From VRUE01 sp963697805 (GTDB taxonomy: Bacteria; Actinomycetota; Thermoleophilia; Solirubrobacterales; 70-9), in contig CAVOPB010000002.1 in assembly GCA_963697805.1 (NCBI GenBank), forward strand, positions 1-64,000: a stretch of DNA of 64,000 nucleotides, in the 5' to 3' direction. The notes under the pieces were generated by a model that saw only the letters and a program-made list of their open reading frames with translations, ran no database searches and was not told the origin of the DNA. Position numbers and translations under genes: made by a program. Position 1 is the first letter of the stretch, and every line of letters starts with the position of its first letter. Below are positions 15,496 through 23,250 of the stretch, piece by piece.

Positions 15496-16287
15496 GTGGC
15501 TAATCGCAGGGACGAAGAGCGGGAGCGGCTGCGCCAGGTGCGCGAGGAGCGGCAGTCGTCGCGGGCCAAACAGGCCCAGCGCCGGCTGATCCTCGCCTAT
15601 GTCGGGGCCGGGATCATCGGCCTCGCCGTCGTCGCCGGGATCGTCGTCCTCATCGCCGGCTCCGGCGGCGGAGGCGGAGGCGCGACCGCCGACGCCCACA
15701 TCGAACAGGGCAGCGGCAGCAGCAACGGGATCGAGCCGGACAACCGCACCGGGACCCCGCCGCCGGCGACCAAGGTGACGAACCTGAAGGTTGCCGCGAA
15801 GAAGGCCGAATGCGACCTCCGCCTGCACCTGAAGGACGAGGGTCACACCCACATTCCCCCGGGCTCGCAGACCCCCGATTACGGGACGGACCCGCCGACA
15901 TCCGGCAACCACGTCGAACCTCCGTATCAGCAGGCGGACGGCGCCTACTCCGAAATGCCGGCCGAAATCGACATGGTCCACTCGCTCGAGCACGGTCGGA
16001 TGGAGATCCAGTACAGCCCTGACCTGCCCGAAAAACAGCAGCTGGCACTGAAGGGGCTCTACGACACGATGTACGGCGGGGCCCTGTTCTTCCCGAACGA
16101 CAACATGGACTACGCCGTCGCGGCGACGACCTGGACGAACCTGCTCGGCTGCGACGAATACAAGGGCTCGATCACCGACGACGCGATCCGCGCCTTCGGC
16201 GAGGCGACCTGGGGCAAGTACGGCGGCGAGCCCGTCAACGCCTTCGGCCTCGCGGCCGGACCAACTCCGGCCGAACCGAAGCAGTAG
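15496..16287 (+). CDS. DUF3105 membrane-anchored protein
   Basis: A 263-residue protein. A charged N-terminus (NRRDEERERLRQVREERQ) is followed by one transmembrane helix at about 33-55 (ILAYVGAGIIGLAVVAGIVV) and a Gly/Ser linker. The extracytoplasmic part carries the DUF3105 signature: EGHTHIPPGSQTPDYGTDPP, TSGNHVEPPYQ, DMVHSLEHGRMEIQYSP, WTNLLGCDEY. The conserved His and Cys suggest metal binding, but the function is unknown. GTG start at 15496 has a -10 box TAAACT at 15476-15481 and no ribosome site. It is convergent with the FemAB-like gene; the 42-bp gap to 16330 holds no clear terminator. Confidence 0.85.
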   Translation: MANRRDEERERLRQVREERQSSRAKQAQRRLILAYVGAGIIGLAVVAGIVVLIAGSGGGGGGATADAHIEQGSGSSNGIEPDNRTGTPPPATKVTNLKVAAKKAECDLRLHLKDEGHTHIPPGSQTPDYGTDPPTSGNHVEPPYQQADGAYSEMPAEIDMVHSLEHGRMEIQYSPDLPEKQQLALKGLYDTMYGGALFFPNDNMDYAVAATTWTNLLGCDEYKGSITDDAIRAFGEATWGKYGGEPVNAFGLAAGPTPAEPKQ

Positions 16288-16329
16288 CGGCCGCGTTCGC
16301 GGGAGTTCCTGCGGAGGGATTCCAGACCG

Positions 16330-17259
16330 CTACTGCGAGCGGTAAAGCGGGAAGTAGCCGGCGTCGGGCCGGCTGGCGGACAGTTCGGCGTAGGACTGGG
16401 GGTCGCAGACGATCTCCGAGGTGTGCCACGGCATCTCGCGGTTCGCGAACCCGCGCTTGAACTCCTCGAGCCGGTCGCCACGGGTGATGCCGCCGCCGAG
16501 GTTGAGCGGCATTCCCCGCTCGGCGGCGAGCTCCACCAGCGCCGCGACAACGTTCTTCATCGGTGAGTCGCGCAGGCTCGAGTCGGCGCTCCCGCTCAGG
16601 TAATAGTGGAGGAAGCCGTCGCTCTCGACCGTGATCGAGCCTGCTGCGACCCCTCCGTCCGGCCCGTCGGCCAGCGCCAACCAGGCGCGATCCGATTCGA
16701 GGATCCGGTCGAAGTAGGCCGCGCCGAAGAAGTAGCGCTGGTCGGCATTGGCGCGGCGCATCGTCTCCTCGTAGGCGCTGAGGAAACCGGCGCGATCCTC
16801 GGGGCGGGCCTCCGATCCGGCGATGATCCGCACCTGGTAGCCCTGGCGCCGGTTGCGGTTGATCTGGTTGCGATCGCTGGGCCGGCTCTTCGGCGGCTGC
16901 TCGGGGTCGGCGATCTGGACCACGTTGCGCTCTCTCGTCCCAGCCAGTGGCGGATCGCCGAGGGCGTGGCGGAGGAAGGCCGCGACCAGGCCGGTCGGCG
17001 TGAAGTCGATCGAGGAGGGATCGAACGGCGCCGGGACGGTGCCTCTGAGCCCGGGGTAGCCATACGGAGATGTCGCGTCGATTTGTTCGGTCCCGGGGAT
17101 CTCGCGGACGAGGATCGGGGCGGCGAGCTCGCGGCCCTCGGCCTCGATCCGCAGTGTGTGGGTGACCCTCTCGGCGTCGAGGAACGGGCGCGAGCGGAAG
17201 AACTCCGCGTCGGCAGCGGCCTCGCCGCGGTCGGCGATCAGCTCGGCGGCTCCGCTCAC
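16330..17259 (-). CDS. FemAB/GNAT-like acyltransferase
   Basis: A 309-residue protein resembling the FemAB / Acetyltransf_6 group, which transfers an acyl or aminoacyl group to cell-surface precursors. Supporting text: TSPYGYPGLRGTVPAPFDPS, RNQINRNRRQGYQVRIIAGS, FLSAYEETMRRANADQRYFF, GGVAAGSITVESDGFLHYYL, LSGSADSSLRDSPMKNVVAA, PLNLGGGITRGDRLEEFKRG. The last motifs (SGS...N...A...G...LGGG...FK.GF) are typical of this fold. The start GTG (17257-17259) overlaps the upstream GNAT stop as GTGA, so the two are translationally coupled. Its position at the edge of the glycan locus suggests modification of a polysaccharide or peptidoglycan unit. Confidence 0.75.
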   Translation of the reverse strand: MSGAAELIADRGEAAADAEFFRSRPFLDAERVTHTLRIEAEGRELAAPILVREIPGTEQIDATSPYGYPGLRGTVPAPFDPSSIDFTPTGLVAAFLRHALGDPPLAGTRERNVVQIADPEQPPKSRPSDRNQINRNRRQGYQVRIIAGSEARPEDRAGFLSAYEETMRRANADQRYFFGAAYFDRILESDRAWLALADGPDGGVAAGSITVESDGFLHYYLSGSADSSLRDSPMKNVVAALVELAAERGMPLNLGGGITRGDRLEEFKRGFANREMPWHTSEIVCDPQSYAELSASRPDAGYFPLYRSQ

Positions 17260-17804
17260 GGTAGGAGGTCCGCCGCGGCCGCGCGGAACTCGTCCGGGAG
17301 CACCCCCCAGACCTCGCAGTCGGCTGCGGCCTCGCGGTCGCGCCGCAGGTGGCCCCGCATCGTCCCCTCGTGGCGCCAGCCGAGGCTCGTCACTACCCGC
17401 TTCGCGGCCTCGTTGTGGGCCGGGATGCGACCGTAGACGCGGTGCGCGCCGAACTCGTCGAACGCCTTGGCGATCGTCAACGCCTCGGCTCGGCGGCCGA
17501 CCCCACGGCCGCGCACTTCGTCGCCGATCAGGGCCCCGAGCTCGGGCGCAGTCTGGCGAAAGAGGCCGTAGAGGGCGGTGAACCCGACCGGCTCGGGGTG
17601 GCCCTCGACGACGATCGCGTACTTGCGGTCCTCGCCGCCGTCGTCCATCGCCCTGACTACCCAAGCCGATGCATCCTCGGGCGAGAAGCTGTCGCGCTGC
17701 TCCATCAGGGTTTTGGTCGCCGCCGGGTTGTTGAACCAGCGGTGGACGGCGCCGGCGTCGCCGGGCTCGAATCGCCGCAGGCTGACCTCGGGTCGCTCGG
17801 GCAC
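17256..17804 (-). CDS. GNAT-family N-acetyltransferase, RimJ/RimL type
   Basis: A 182-residue acetyltransferase. The N-terminal substrate half (VSLRRFEPGDAGAVHRWFNN) is followed by YAIVVEGHPEPVGFTALYGL, the acetyl-CoA pyrophosphate loop RGRGVGRRAEAL, and HRVYGRIPAHNEAAKRVVTS, LGWRHEGTMRGHLRRD, all typical of RimJ/RimL-like enzymes acting on amino groups of proteins or amino sugars. GTG at 17802-17804 is the start: a -10 box TAGGGT (17812-17817) lies 7 nt upstream. It leads a two-gene unit with the FemAB-like gene. An amino-sugar substrate linked to the adjoining polysaccharide genes is plausible but unproven. Confidence 0.85.
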   Translation of the reverse strand: MPERPEVSLRRFEPGDAGAVHRWFNNPAATKTLMEQRDSFSPEDASAWVVRAMDDGGEDRKYAIVVEGHPEPVGFTALYGLFRQTAPELGALIGDEVRGRGVGRRAEALTIAKAFDEFGAHRVYGRIPAHNEAAKRVVTSLGWRHEGTMRGHLRRDREAAADCEVWGVLPDEFRAAAADLLP

Positions 17805-17811
17805 GATCGAA

Positions 17812-17817
17812 ACCCTA
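17812..17817 (-). promoter_or_regulatory. -10 box of the GNAT gene, leaderless type
   Basis: TAGGGT on the minus strand lies 7 nt before the GTG start at 17804. It lies 8 bp from the terminator-like hairpin of the next operon. Confidence 0.45.
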
Positions 17818-17825
17818 GACCTCCG

Positions 17826-17870
17826 CGAGTTTGCGTTTACCCGCGGATAGCGACGGCAACCGCAAACTCG
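17826..17870 (-). terminator. Hairpin at the end of the glycan operon
   Basis: CGAGTTTGCG (17826-17835) and CGCAAACTCG (17861-17870) form a perfect 10-bp stem with a 25-nt loop. It begins 13 nt after the stop of the phosphoglycosyltransferase. There is no T run, so it may be a rho-independent-like structure, an mRNA end protector or a barrier to the downstream GNAT promoter. Confidence 0.45.
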
Positions 17871-17883
17871 GCGTGCCGTGCTG

Positions 17884-18447
17884 TCAGTCGGGCGCGAGCC
17901 CGTGGCCGGTGATCAGCAGCCAGGCGGTCTTGGCGAGGATCCGCAGGTCGAGCCCCGGGCTGCGCCGTTCGACGTACTCGACGTCGAGCTCGATCCGCTC
18001 CTCCCAGGGAATCCCGGCCCGGCCCTGGACCTGGGCCCAACCCGTGATCCCAGGTCGCACCTGATGGCGGCGACGCTGGTGCGGCGTGTAGTCGTCGACC
18101 TGGGCGGGAATCGTCGGACGGGGGCCGACGAGCGCCATCTCGCCGCGGACGACGTTGACGAGGTTCGGGATCTCGTCAAGCGAGGTGCGGCGCAGGAACC
18201 GGCCGATGCCGGTCACCCGCGGATCGTCGCGGGTGACCACCGTGCCGTACCCGACCGGGTCCGAGCCCTCGACCATCGTCCGCAGCTTCAGCATCTCGAA
18301 CTCGCTGCCGCCGAGGCCGACTCGCCGCTGGCGGTAGAGGACCGGGCCGCGGCTGCCGAGCTTGATCGCGATCGCGGCCGCGACCAGCAGCGGCGAGAGG
18401 ATCACCAGGGTGACGCCGGAGACGACGAGGTCGAAGGCGCGCGGCAC
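17884..18447 (-). CDS. Polyprenyl-phosphate phosphoglycosyltransferase (initiating sugar transferase)
   Basis: A 187-residue small PglC/WcaJ-type enzyme that moves a sugar-1-phosphate from a UDP-sugar to undecaprenyl phosphate, starting glycan repeat assembly. The re-entrant N-terminal helix is FDLVVSGVTLVILSPLLVAA. Signature motifs follow: GPVLYRQRRVGLGGSEFEML, KLRTM, RRTSLDEIPNLVNVVRGEMA with the catalytic Asp-Glu pair, LVGPRP and RPGITGWAQVQGR. Only the catalytic core is present, without the extra N-terminal membrane helices of WbaP/WcaJ. It lies 2 bp after the GT2 gene, at the end of the leftward run from 20686. Confidence 0.9.
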   Translation of the reverse strand: MPRAFDLVVSGVTLVILSPLLVAAAIAIKLGSRGPVLYRQRRVGLGGSEFEMLKLRTMVEGSDPVGYGTVVTRDDPRVTGIGRFLRRTSLDEIPNLVNVVRGEMALVGPRPTIPAQVDDYTPHQRRRHQVRPGITGWAQVQGRAGIPWEERIELDVEYVERRSPGLDLRILAKTAWLLITGHGLAPD

Positions 18448-18449
18448 CG

Positions 18450-19574
18450 CTATCGCGTCCCCTCCGCCTTCTCCCAGGTCCCCGGCGAGCCGTGGAGGAC
18501 GCGGTCCCAGAGACCGGCCGCGATCGAGGCGGTTGTGAGGACGTAGTAGCGGGCGACCCGGAACGGCGCCTGCGGCACCACCCAGCCACAGAGGGCTGCG
18601 AGGAGGAAGCAGAGCTGGAAGGTCATCGTCAGCGAGTAGACCCAGCCGTCTCCGAGCAGGGCGACGTTGGCGACGAGGGCGACGAGGTGCAGAAAAGGCG
18701 TCAGGTAGCGGAGCAGGCGATGGGAGAGAAGCTCGAACCAGTAGAGCGGCGGGTAGCCGCGGGGCGAGATCATCCCTTCGCCGATGACGATGTCCCAGAG
18801 CCCGATCATCATCCGCCGTTTGCGGGCGAACTCGCCCTCGATCGTCGGCACCATCTTCTCCTCGGCGGCCGCCTGCGGCGAGTAGCGCGAGCGCAGGCCG
18901 CGCTTCGCGAGCAGGAACGGGAACGAGAGATCGTGGCTGCCCGACGGCGGCAGGGCGACGTAGGCGTCGCGGTGGACCGCGTAGATCGCGCCGTTGCCGG
19001 CGGTGACCCCGGCCAGTTGCGACTCCATCTCCCGGACCTCCATCTCATAGCGCCAGTAGGCCCCCTCGAGATTGTCGCCCTCGGGCGAGAGGAACCGGAC
19101 CTGGCCGCAGACGTAGCCGACGGCCGGGTCGGCGAACGGCTCGACAAGCTTGCGCAGCGCGTCCGGGGACCAGACGCTGTTGGCGTCGGAGAAGGCGAGG
19201 ATCTCGCCCGCGGCCTTCTCGGCGGCGGCGTTCTGGGCGGCAGTCTTGCCGCCGCGCGGGAACTCGAAGACGAGGTCGGCGCCGGCATCGCGCGCCCGCT
19301 CGACGGTCTCGTCGTCGGAGCCGTCGGAGGCGACGATCACCTCGAGCAGCTCGCGCGGGTACTCGAGGCCGAGGGCGTTCTCGACCTTGGCCGCGATCAC
19401 GTCCTCCTCGTCGTGGGCGGCGATGATCAGCGAGACCTTCGGCAGCGGGTCGATCTGCTCGTAGGCCGGCGCGCTGCGGAAGCGGGTGAGGAGGCGGAGC
19501 AGGAGCGGGTAGCCGAGGTGGGTGTAGGCGATCAGCAAGGCGCTGACCCAAAAGAGGAGCGCGGCGAGGGTCAT
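18450..19574 (-). CDS. Membrane glycosyltransferase family 2
   Basis: A 374-residue processive-type GT2. An N-terminal membrane helix (LAALLFWVSALLIAYTHLGY) is followed by the GT-A domain: KVSLIIAAHDEEDVIAAKVE, VIVASDGSDDETVERARDAG, GGKTAAQNAAAEKAAGEILA with FSDANS as the DXD-like motif, and late motifs PSGSHDLSFPFLLAKRG and RRMMIGLWDI. Two to three C-terminal membrane segments follow. ATG at 19572-19574 overlaps the upstream GT4 stop as ATGA and is preferred over an in-frame start 60 bp upstream. It probably builds the repeat unit on the lipid carrier made by the enzyme encoded downstream. Confidence 0.88.
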   Translation of the reverse strand: MTLAALLFWVSALLIAYTHLGYPLLLRLLTRFRSAPAYEQIDPLPKVSLIIAAHDEEDVIAAKVENALGLEYPRELLEVIVASDGSDDETVERARDAGADLVFEFPRGGKTAAQNAAAEKAAGEILAFSDANSVWSPDALRKLVEPFADPAVGYVCGQVRFLSPEGDNLEGAYWRYEMEVREMESQLAGVTAGNGAIYAVHRDAYVALPPSGSHDLSFPFLLAKRGLRSRYSPQAAAEEKMVPTIEGEFARKRRMMIGLWDIVIGEGMISPRGYPPLYWFELLSHRLLRYLTPFLHLVALVANVALLGDGWVYSLTMTFQLCFLLAALCGWVVPQAPFRVARYYVLTTASIAAGLWDRVLHGSPGTWEKAEGTR

Positions 19575-20686
19575 CGGCGCTCCTCCAGCAGCTCCTCGTA
19601 GAGGGCCAGGGTCCGCGCCGCCGCCGAATCCCACGAATAGGGCCCGGCGGCCGCGGCGGCCGCGGCATCGCCGAGGGCGTTGCGCTGGGACTCGTCGAGG
19701 AGGAGCTCCTCGAGCGCCGCCGCCAGAGCCGGCGGGTCCTCGGGCGCGACGAGGCGGGCGGCGCCATGCGCGGCGACCTCAGGGAAGCCGCCGACTTCGC
19801 TCAGGACCATCGGCTTGCCGAACGCGAGGCCGGCGTAGAGGACGCCCGACTGCTCGGCGTCGCGATAGGGGAGGACGAGGAGGTCGGCGCGGCGGAGGAT
19901 CGCCGGGACCTCGGCGTCCTCGACGAAGCGGGTGAGGAAGCGGACCGGGCCGCGGGCCCGGGCGGCCGCGGCCCGCAGCGGCTCGAGGTCCATCCGCGGG
20001 TTGCCGACGATCCAGAGCTCGGTGCCCTCGATCTCGGCATAGGCCTCGAGCAGGGTGTCGAGTCCCTTGTAGGGGCGCAGAAGGCCGAAGAAGAGGATCA
20101 CCGGGGCCTCCGTCTGACCGAGCTCGGGCGGCAGCGGTCGCTCCTCGTCGAGCTCCGTCAGGTAGTCGAAGGCACCGTGGTGGATGACCCGGATCCGCTC
20201 CGGGTCGAGCCCGACCTCGTCCCGCAGCCGCTCGGCCCCATGCTCGGAGTGGGCGATGACTGCGTCCATCCGGCCGAAGACACGGCGGGCGGTCGCGACC
20301 TGGCGGCCGCTGGGCTGCGGGGGCAGGACGTAGTGGGCCGTCATCACCCGCGGCCGGGCCGGTGGCAGCAGCATCGAGTCGACGGCGGGGACCGTCAGCC
20401 ACTGGTAGTGGAGGACGTCGGCGGTGGCGCTGCGCCTGAACGCGAGCATGTCGGCGAGATGCTCGCCGATCTTGAAGGCGCGGCGGCCGGGCGCCTCGAG
20501 GCCGCGGGCGGAACTGCGCCGGTAGAAGCGCTCCTGCACCGTGTAGCCCTCGGCGGGGGGGACGGGACCGTGGAGAAACCTACTGGTGAGGAGCTCGACC
20601 TCGGCCCCACGTCGAGACAGGGCCGCGGCGAGGGCGCGGTCGTAGGGCGGCGTGAAGGCCGAGGGATCGACCAGCTGCACTCGCAT
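19571..20686 (-). CDS. Glycosyltransferase family 4
   Basis: A 371-residue GT-B glycosyltransferase. The N-terminal acceptor domain includes AFTPPYDRALAAALSRRGAE and DVLHYQWL; the C-terminal nucleotide-sugar domain includes PVILFFGLLRPYKGLDTLLE, LWIVGNP, FVEDAEVPAILRRADLLVLP, and the E-x7-E-like region YRDAEQSGVLYAGLAFGKPM, LSEVGGFPEV. It is a retaining enzyme adding a hexose, type unknown. It heads the GT4-GT2-phosphoglycosyltransferase operon. A minus-strand -10 box GATAAT (20695-20700) lies 8 nt before the ATG and directly abuts the start codon of the divergent GT2 gene. Confidence 0.9.
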   Translation of the reverse strand: MRVQLVDPSAFTPPYDRALAAALSRRGAEVELLTSRFLHGPVPPAEGYTVQERFYRRSSARGLEAPGRRAFKIGEHLADMLAFRRSATADVLHYQWLTVPAVDSMLLPPARPRVMTAHYVLPPQPSGRQVATARRVFGRMDAVIAHSEHGAERLRDEVGLDPERIRVIHHGAFDYLTELDEERPLPPELGQTEAPVILFFGLLRPYKGLDTLLEAYAEIEGTELWIVGNPRMDLEPLRAAAARARGPVRFLTRFVEDAEVPAILRRADLLVLPYRDAEQSGVLYAGLAFGKPMVLSEVGGFPEVAAHGAARLVAPEDPPALAAALEELLLDESQRNALGDAAAAAAAGPYSWDSAAARTLALYEELLEERR

Positions 20687-20700
20687 CCCTGACGATTATC

Positions 20701-21625
20701 GTGACCCACGTGGCGCCAAGGCTCTCCTACTGCGTCGTGAACACCGAAGGGCGCGAGTTCCTCCTCGCCTGCCTCGACGCGATCGAGCGCACCCATCCGG
20801 CCGGCCTCGAGCGCGAGATCCTCGTTCTCGACAACGCATCGGATGACGGCTCGGCGGCCGCGGTCCGGGCGCGTGGCAGGCGAGATCCGCCTGATCGCGC
20901 TCGAGCGGCGCGCCGGCAAGGGGGAGAACGACTCGACCCTGATGCGCGAGGCGCAGGGCGAGTTCTGCCTGCTCCTCAACGAGGACTCCGAGCTGCGGCC
21001 CGGGGCGGCGGCGGCCCTGGTCGAGGCGCTCGAGGCCGATCCGGGTGCGGGCGCCGCCGGGGCCCAGCTGCTCGACTCCGACGGCCGCCCGGTCCCCTGC
21101 GCCTGGCGCTTCCCCGGGGTAGGGACGGCCGCGGTCGGCGCCCTCTTCCTGCACCGGCTGCTGACCGTGCAGAGCGGGGGCGGGCGGACCAGGATCGTCG
21201 ACTGGGCGCAGTCGAGCGCGTTGCTGGTCCGGCGCGAGGCGGCGGCGGCGATCGGCTACATGGACCCCGCCTTCTTCGTCTACTACGACGAGTGCGACTT
21301 CTGCAGACGGCTCGCCGACGCAGGCCGGCACACGCTCTACGTGCCGGCCGCCGAGGCGGTCCACCACGACCAGCTCTCGACCGACCTCGCCGCGGGCCTC
21401 CCCCGGATCGTCGAATTTCACCGCAACCGCGACCTCTACATGCGCAAGCACGGGTCCCGCCTCGGGGCGCTCGCCGTCCGCCTGCTGACCGCCTGGGCCT
21501 ACGCGCTCCGCGCCGCCGTCGCGACCTTCATCCCCGGCAGCCCGGCCCGGATCTACTGGGCCCACGCTCGCCAGGCCCTGCTCCCGAATCGGGGCCGAAG
21601 CCTCAGGGACCTTGCGGGTCGATGA
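20701..21625 (+). pseudogene. Glycosyltransferase family 2, interrupted by a frameshift
   Basis: The first frame from GTG at 20701 gives a GT2 start (PRLSYCVVNTEGREFLLACL, LEREILVLDNASDDGSAAAV, RARG) and then loses sense. From about 20875 a frame shifted by +1 gives the rest: GEIRLIALERRAGKGENDST, LNEDSELRPGAAAALVEALE, IVDWAQSSALLVRREAAAAI, GYMDPAFFVYYDECDFCRRL, HHDQLSTDL, and a hydrophobic tail. Both halves fit one rhamnosyltransferase-like GT2 of about 307 residues, so a single indel near 20870-20880 splits it. Either the gene is recently inactivated or this is a sequence error. The start lies only 14 bp from the divergent GT4 start. Confidence 0.8.
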
Positions 21626-21702
21626 CGCCTGTCAGGCAAGGACGCAGGGAGCGTGGCGTGCTCCGCACGCGAGCGACCGAGGACGCCGCCTGACCGGCGT
21701 CA
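21623..21702. terminator. Long hairpin spanning both convergent stop codons
   Basis: TGACGCCTGTCAGGC (21623-21637) pairs with GCCTGACCGGCGTCA (21688-21702), 14 of 15 positions. The outer ends are the TGA of the GT2 gene and the reverse-complemented TGA of the flippase. The 50-nt middle contains GGAGCGTGGCGTGCTCCGC and CGAGCGACCGAGGAC. A bidirectional terminator is the simplest reading; it may be a diverged member of the repeat found at 46343 and 57732. Confidence 0.55.
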
Positions 21703-23241
21703 GGACCGCGAGTCTTCGTCCATGCGGGCGACCTCGAAAGCCTCGGGGAGTGTCCCCTCGACCGCCGGCTCCTCCCTGCTCGCGGCGGCGATCATCCCGG
21801 CCAGCGCGACCGGGTGGCGAAGGTGGCCGAGCCAGCGTCGCTCCTCGTCGGTGAAGAACCCGGCGGCAAGCAGGGTCACCGGATAGGCGAGCCAGACGAC
21901 GATCCGGCCCAACAGGCCGACCGCGCCCGCGGTCGGCAGCAGCAGCTCCCCGATCGCGACCAGGGCGACCGAGATGACGACCACGCGGATCAGCCTCCCC
22001 CATTCGTAGGGGACCGGGAAGAGGCGCTGGGTGAACCGATACATCAGCGCGACGACGACGAGGTAGGAGACGACGAGGGCGATCCCGGCCCCGACGATCT
22101 CCAGCGAGGGGACGAGGATCAGATTGAGGGCGACGTTGACCGCAAGCGCCGCCGCGGTCGCAGGGAAGTTGAACTCGGTGCGGCCGGTCCTGCCGAGGAT
22201 CACCAGCAGGACCATGTAGAGCGCGTAGAGCGTGACCGCGGTCGTGATCAGGCCGATCGCTTCGTAGGAGTCGAAGTATTCCGGTGCGGCGAGGGCGCGG
22301 ACGATCCAGCGCGAGAAGAGCCACATCCCGATCACGACGAACGCGCAGGCGGTGAGGAACCAGGTCACTACCGCGGCGTAGGTGCGCCGGGCCTCGTCGT
22401 CGTCGCGGATCGAGTAGGCGAGCGGCGGCCAGGCCAGCTGGAACCCGCGGACCATGACGTTGACCCCCTGGGCGAACTTGACCGCGAGCGAGTAGAGGCC
22501 GGCCTCGGTGAGGCCGGCGGTGCGGACGATGATGATCCGGTCGACGAAGTTGAGCGCGTAGAGCGAGAGCTCGGCCGGCATCGTCGGCAGGCCGAAGCGG
22601 AGGAGCCGCCGCAGGAGGACGCCATCGACCCAGAGCGAGAGCCGGCGGCGTTGAATGAAGATCAGGGCGAGGACGACGACCGCGCCGCTGACGTAGCTGC
22701 CGAGCAGGAGCCCGCGCGCGCCCTCGCCGCGACCGACGACGAGGACGACGGTGAGGGCGATCGCGGCGAGGACGTTGATGATCGTGACCACGAAGAACGC
22801 CTTCGCCCGCTCCTCGAGCCGGAACAGGGTCAGCAGGTACTCGTGCATCGTCGCCACCCAGAGGCCGCCGATCGCGATCCGCGCCAGCTCGGGGGCGGGA
22901 CGGTCGAGCAGCGCTTCGGAGATCGGCTTGGCGAAGGGCAGCGCGACAAGCGCCGCGACCGTCGCGAGCCAGAACAGGGCGGCGAATGAGGTGGCGACGA
23001 CCCGCTGCGGGTCCTCGCCGGCCTTGTAGTAGAAGCGGAGGACCGCCTCGATCACGCCGAACCTGACGATGATGCTGGCGGCGACGACGGCGGCGAACAG
23101 GACCTCGGCGGCGCCGTAGTCGGCCGGGGTCAGGTAGCGCGTGTAGAGCGGCAGCAGCGCGACCGCGATCAGCTTCGAGACGATGTTGGCCGCCGTGTAG
23201 GCGGCGCCGGTCGTCGCTAGGCGGCGGAGGTAGCCCGACAC
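21700..23241 (-). CDS. Wzx-type oligosaccharide flippase (MOP superfamily)
   Basis: A 513-residue membrane protein with about 12-14 hydrophobic helices. The N-terminal pattern AAYTAANIVSKLIAVALLPL, YTRYLTPADYGAAEVLFAAV is characteristic of polysaccharide flippases, as is FGLPTMPAELSLYALNFVDR in the middle. It should move lipid-linked repeat units across the membrane before polymerisation. The last ~40 residues (REEPAVEGTLPEAFEVARMD) are a hydrophilic cytoplasmic tail. It lies 9 bp downstream of the O-antigen-ligase-like gene, in the same leftward run from 27884. The start ATG at 23241 is the first in frame; no alternative is needed. Confidence 0.88.
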   Translation of the reverse strand: MSGYLRRLATTGAAYTAANIVSKLIAVALLPLYTRYLTPADYGAAEVLFAAVVAASIIVRFGVIEAVLRFYYKAGEDPQRVVATSFAALFWLATVAALVALPFAKPISEALLDRPAPELARIAIGGLWVATMHEYLLTLFRLEERAKAFFVVTIINVLAAIALTVVLVVGRGEGARGLLLGSYVSGAVVVLALIFIQRRRLSLWVDGVLLRRLLRFGLPTMPAELSLYALNFVDRIIIVRTAGLTEAGLYSLAVKFAQGVNVMVRGFQLAWPPLAYSIRDDDEARRTYAAVVTWFLTACAFVVIGMWLFSRWIVRALAAPEYFDSYEAIGLITTAVTLYALYMVLLVILGRTGRTEFNFPATAAALAVNVALNLILVPSLEIVGAGIALVVSYLVVVALMYRFTQRLFPVPYEWGRLIRVVVISVALVAIGELLLPTAGAVGLLGRIVVWLAYPVTLLAAGFFTDEERRWLGHLRHPVALAGMIAAASREEPAVEGTLPEAFEVARMDEDSRS

Positions 23242-23250
23242 AGATTCAGC

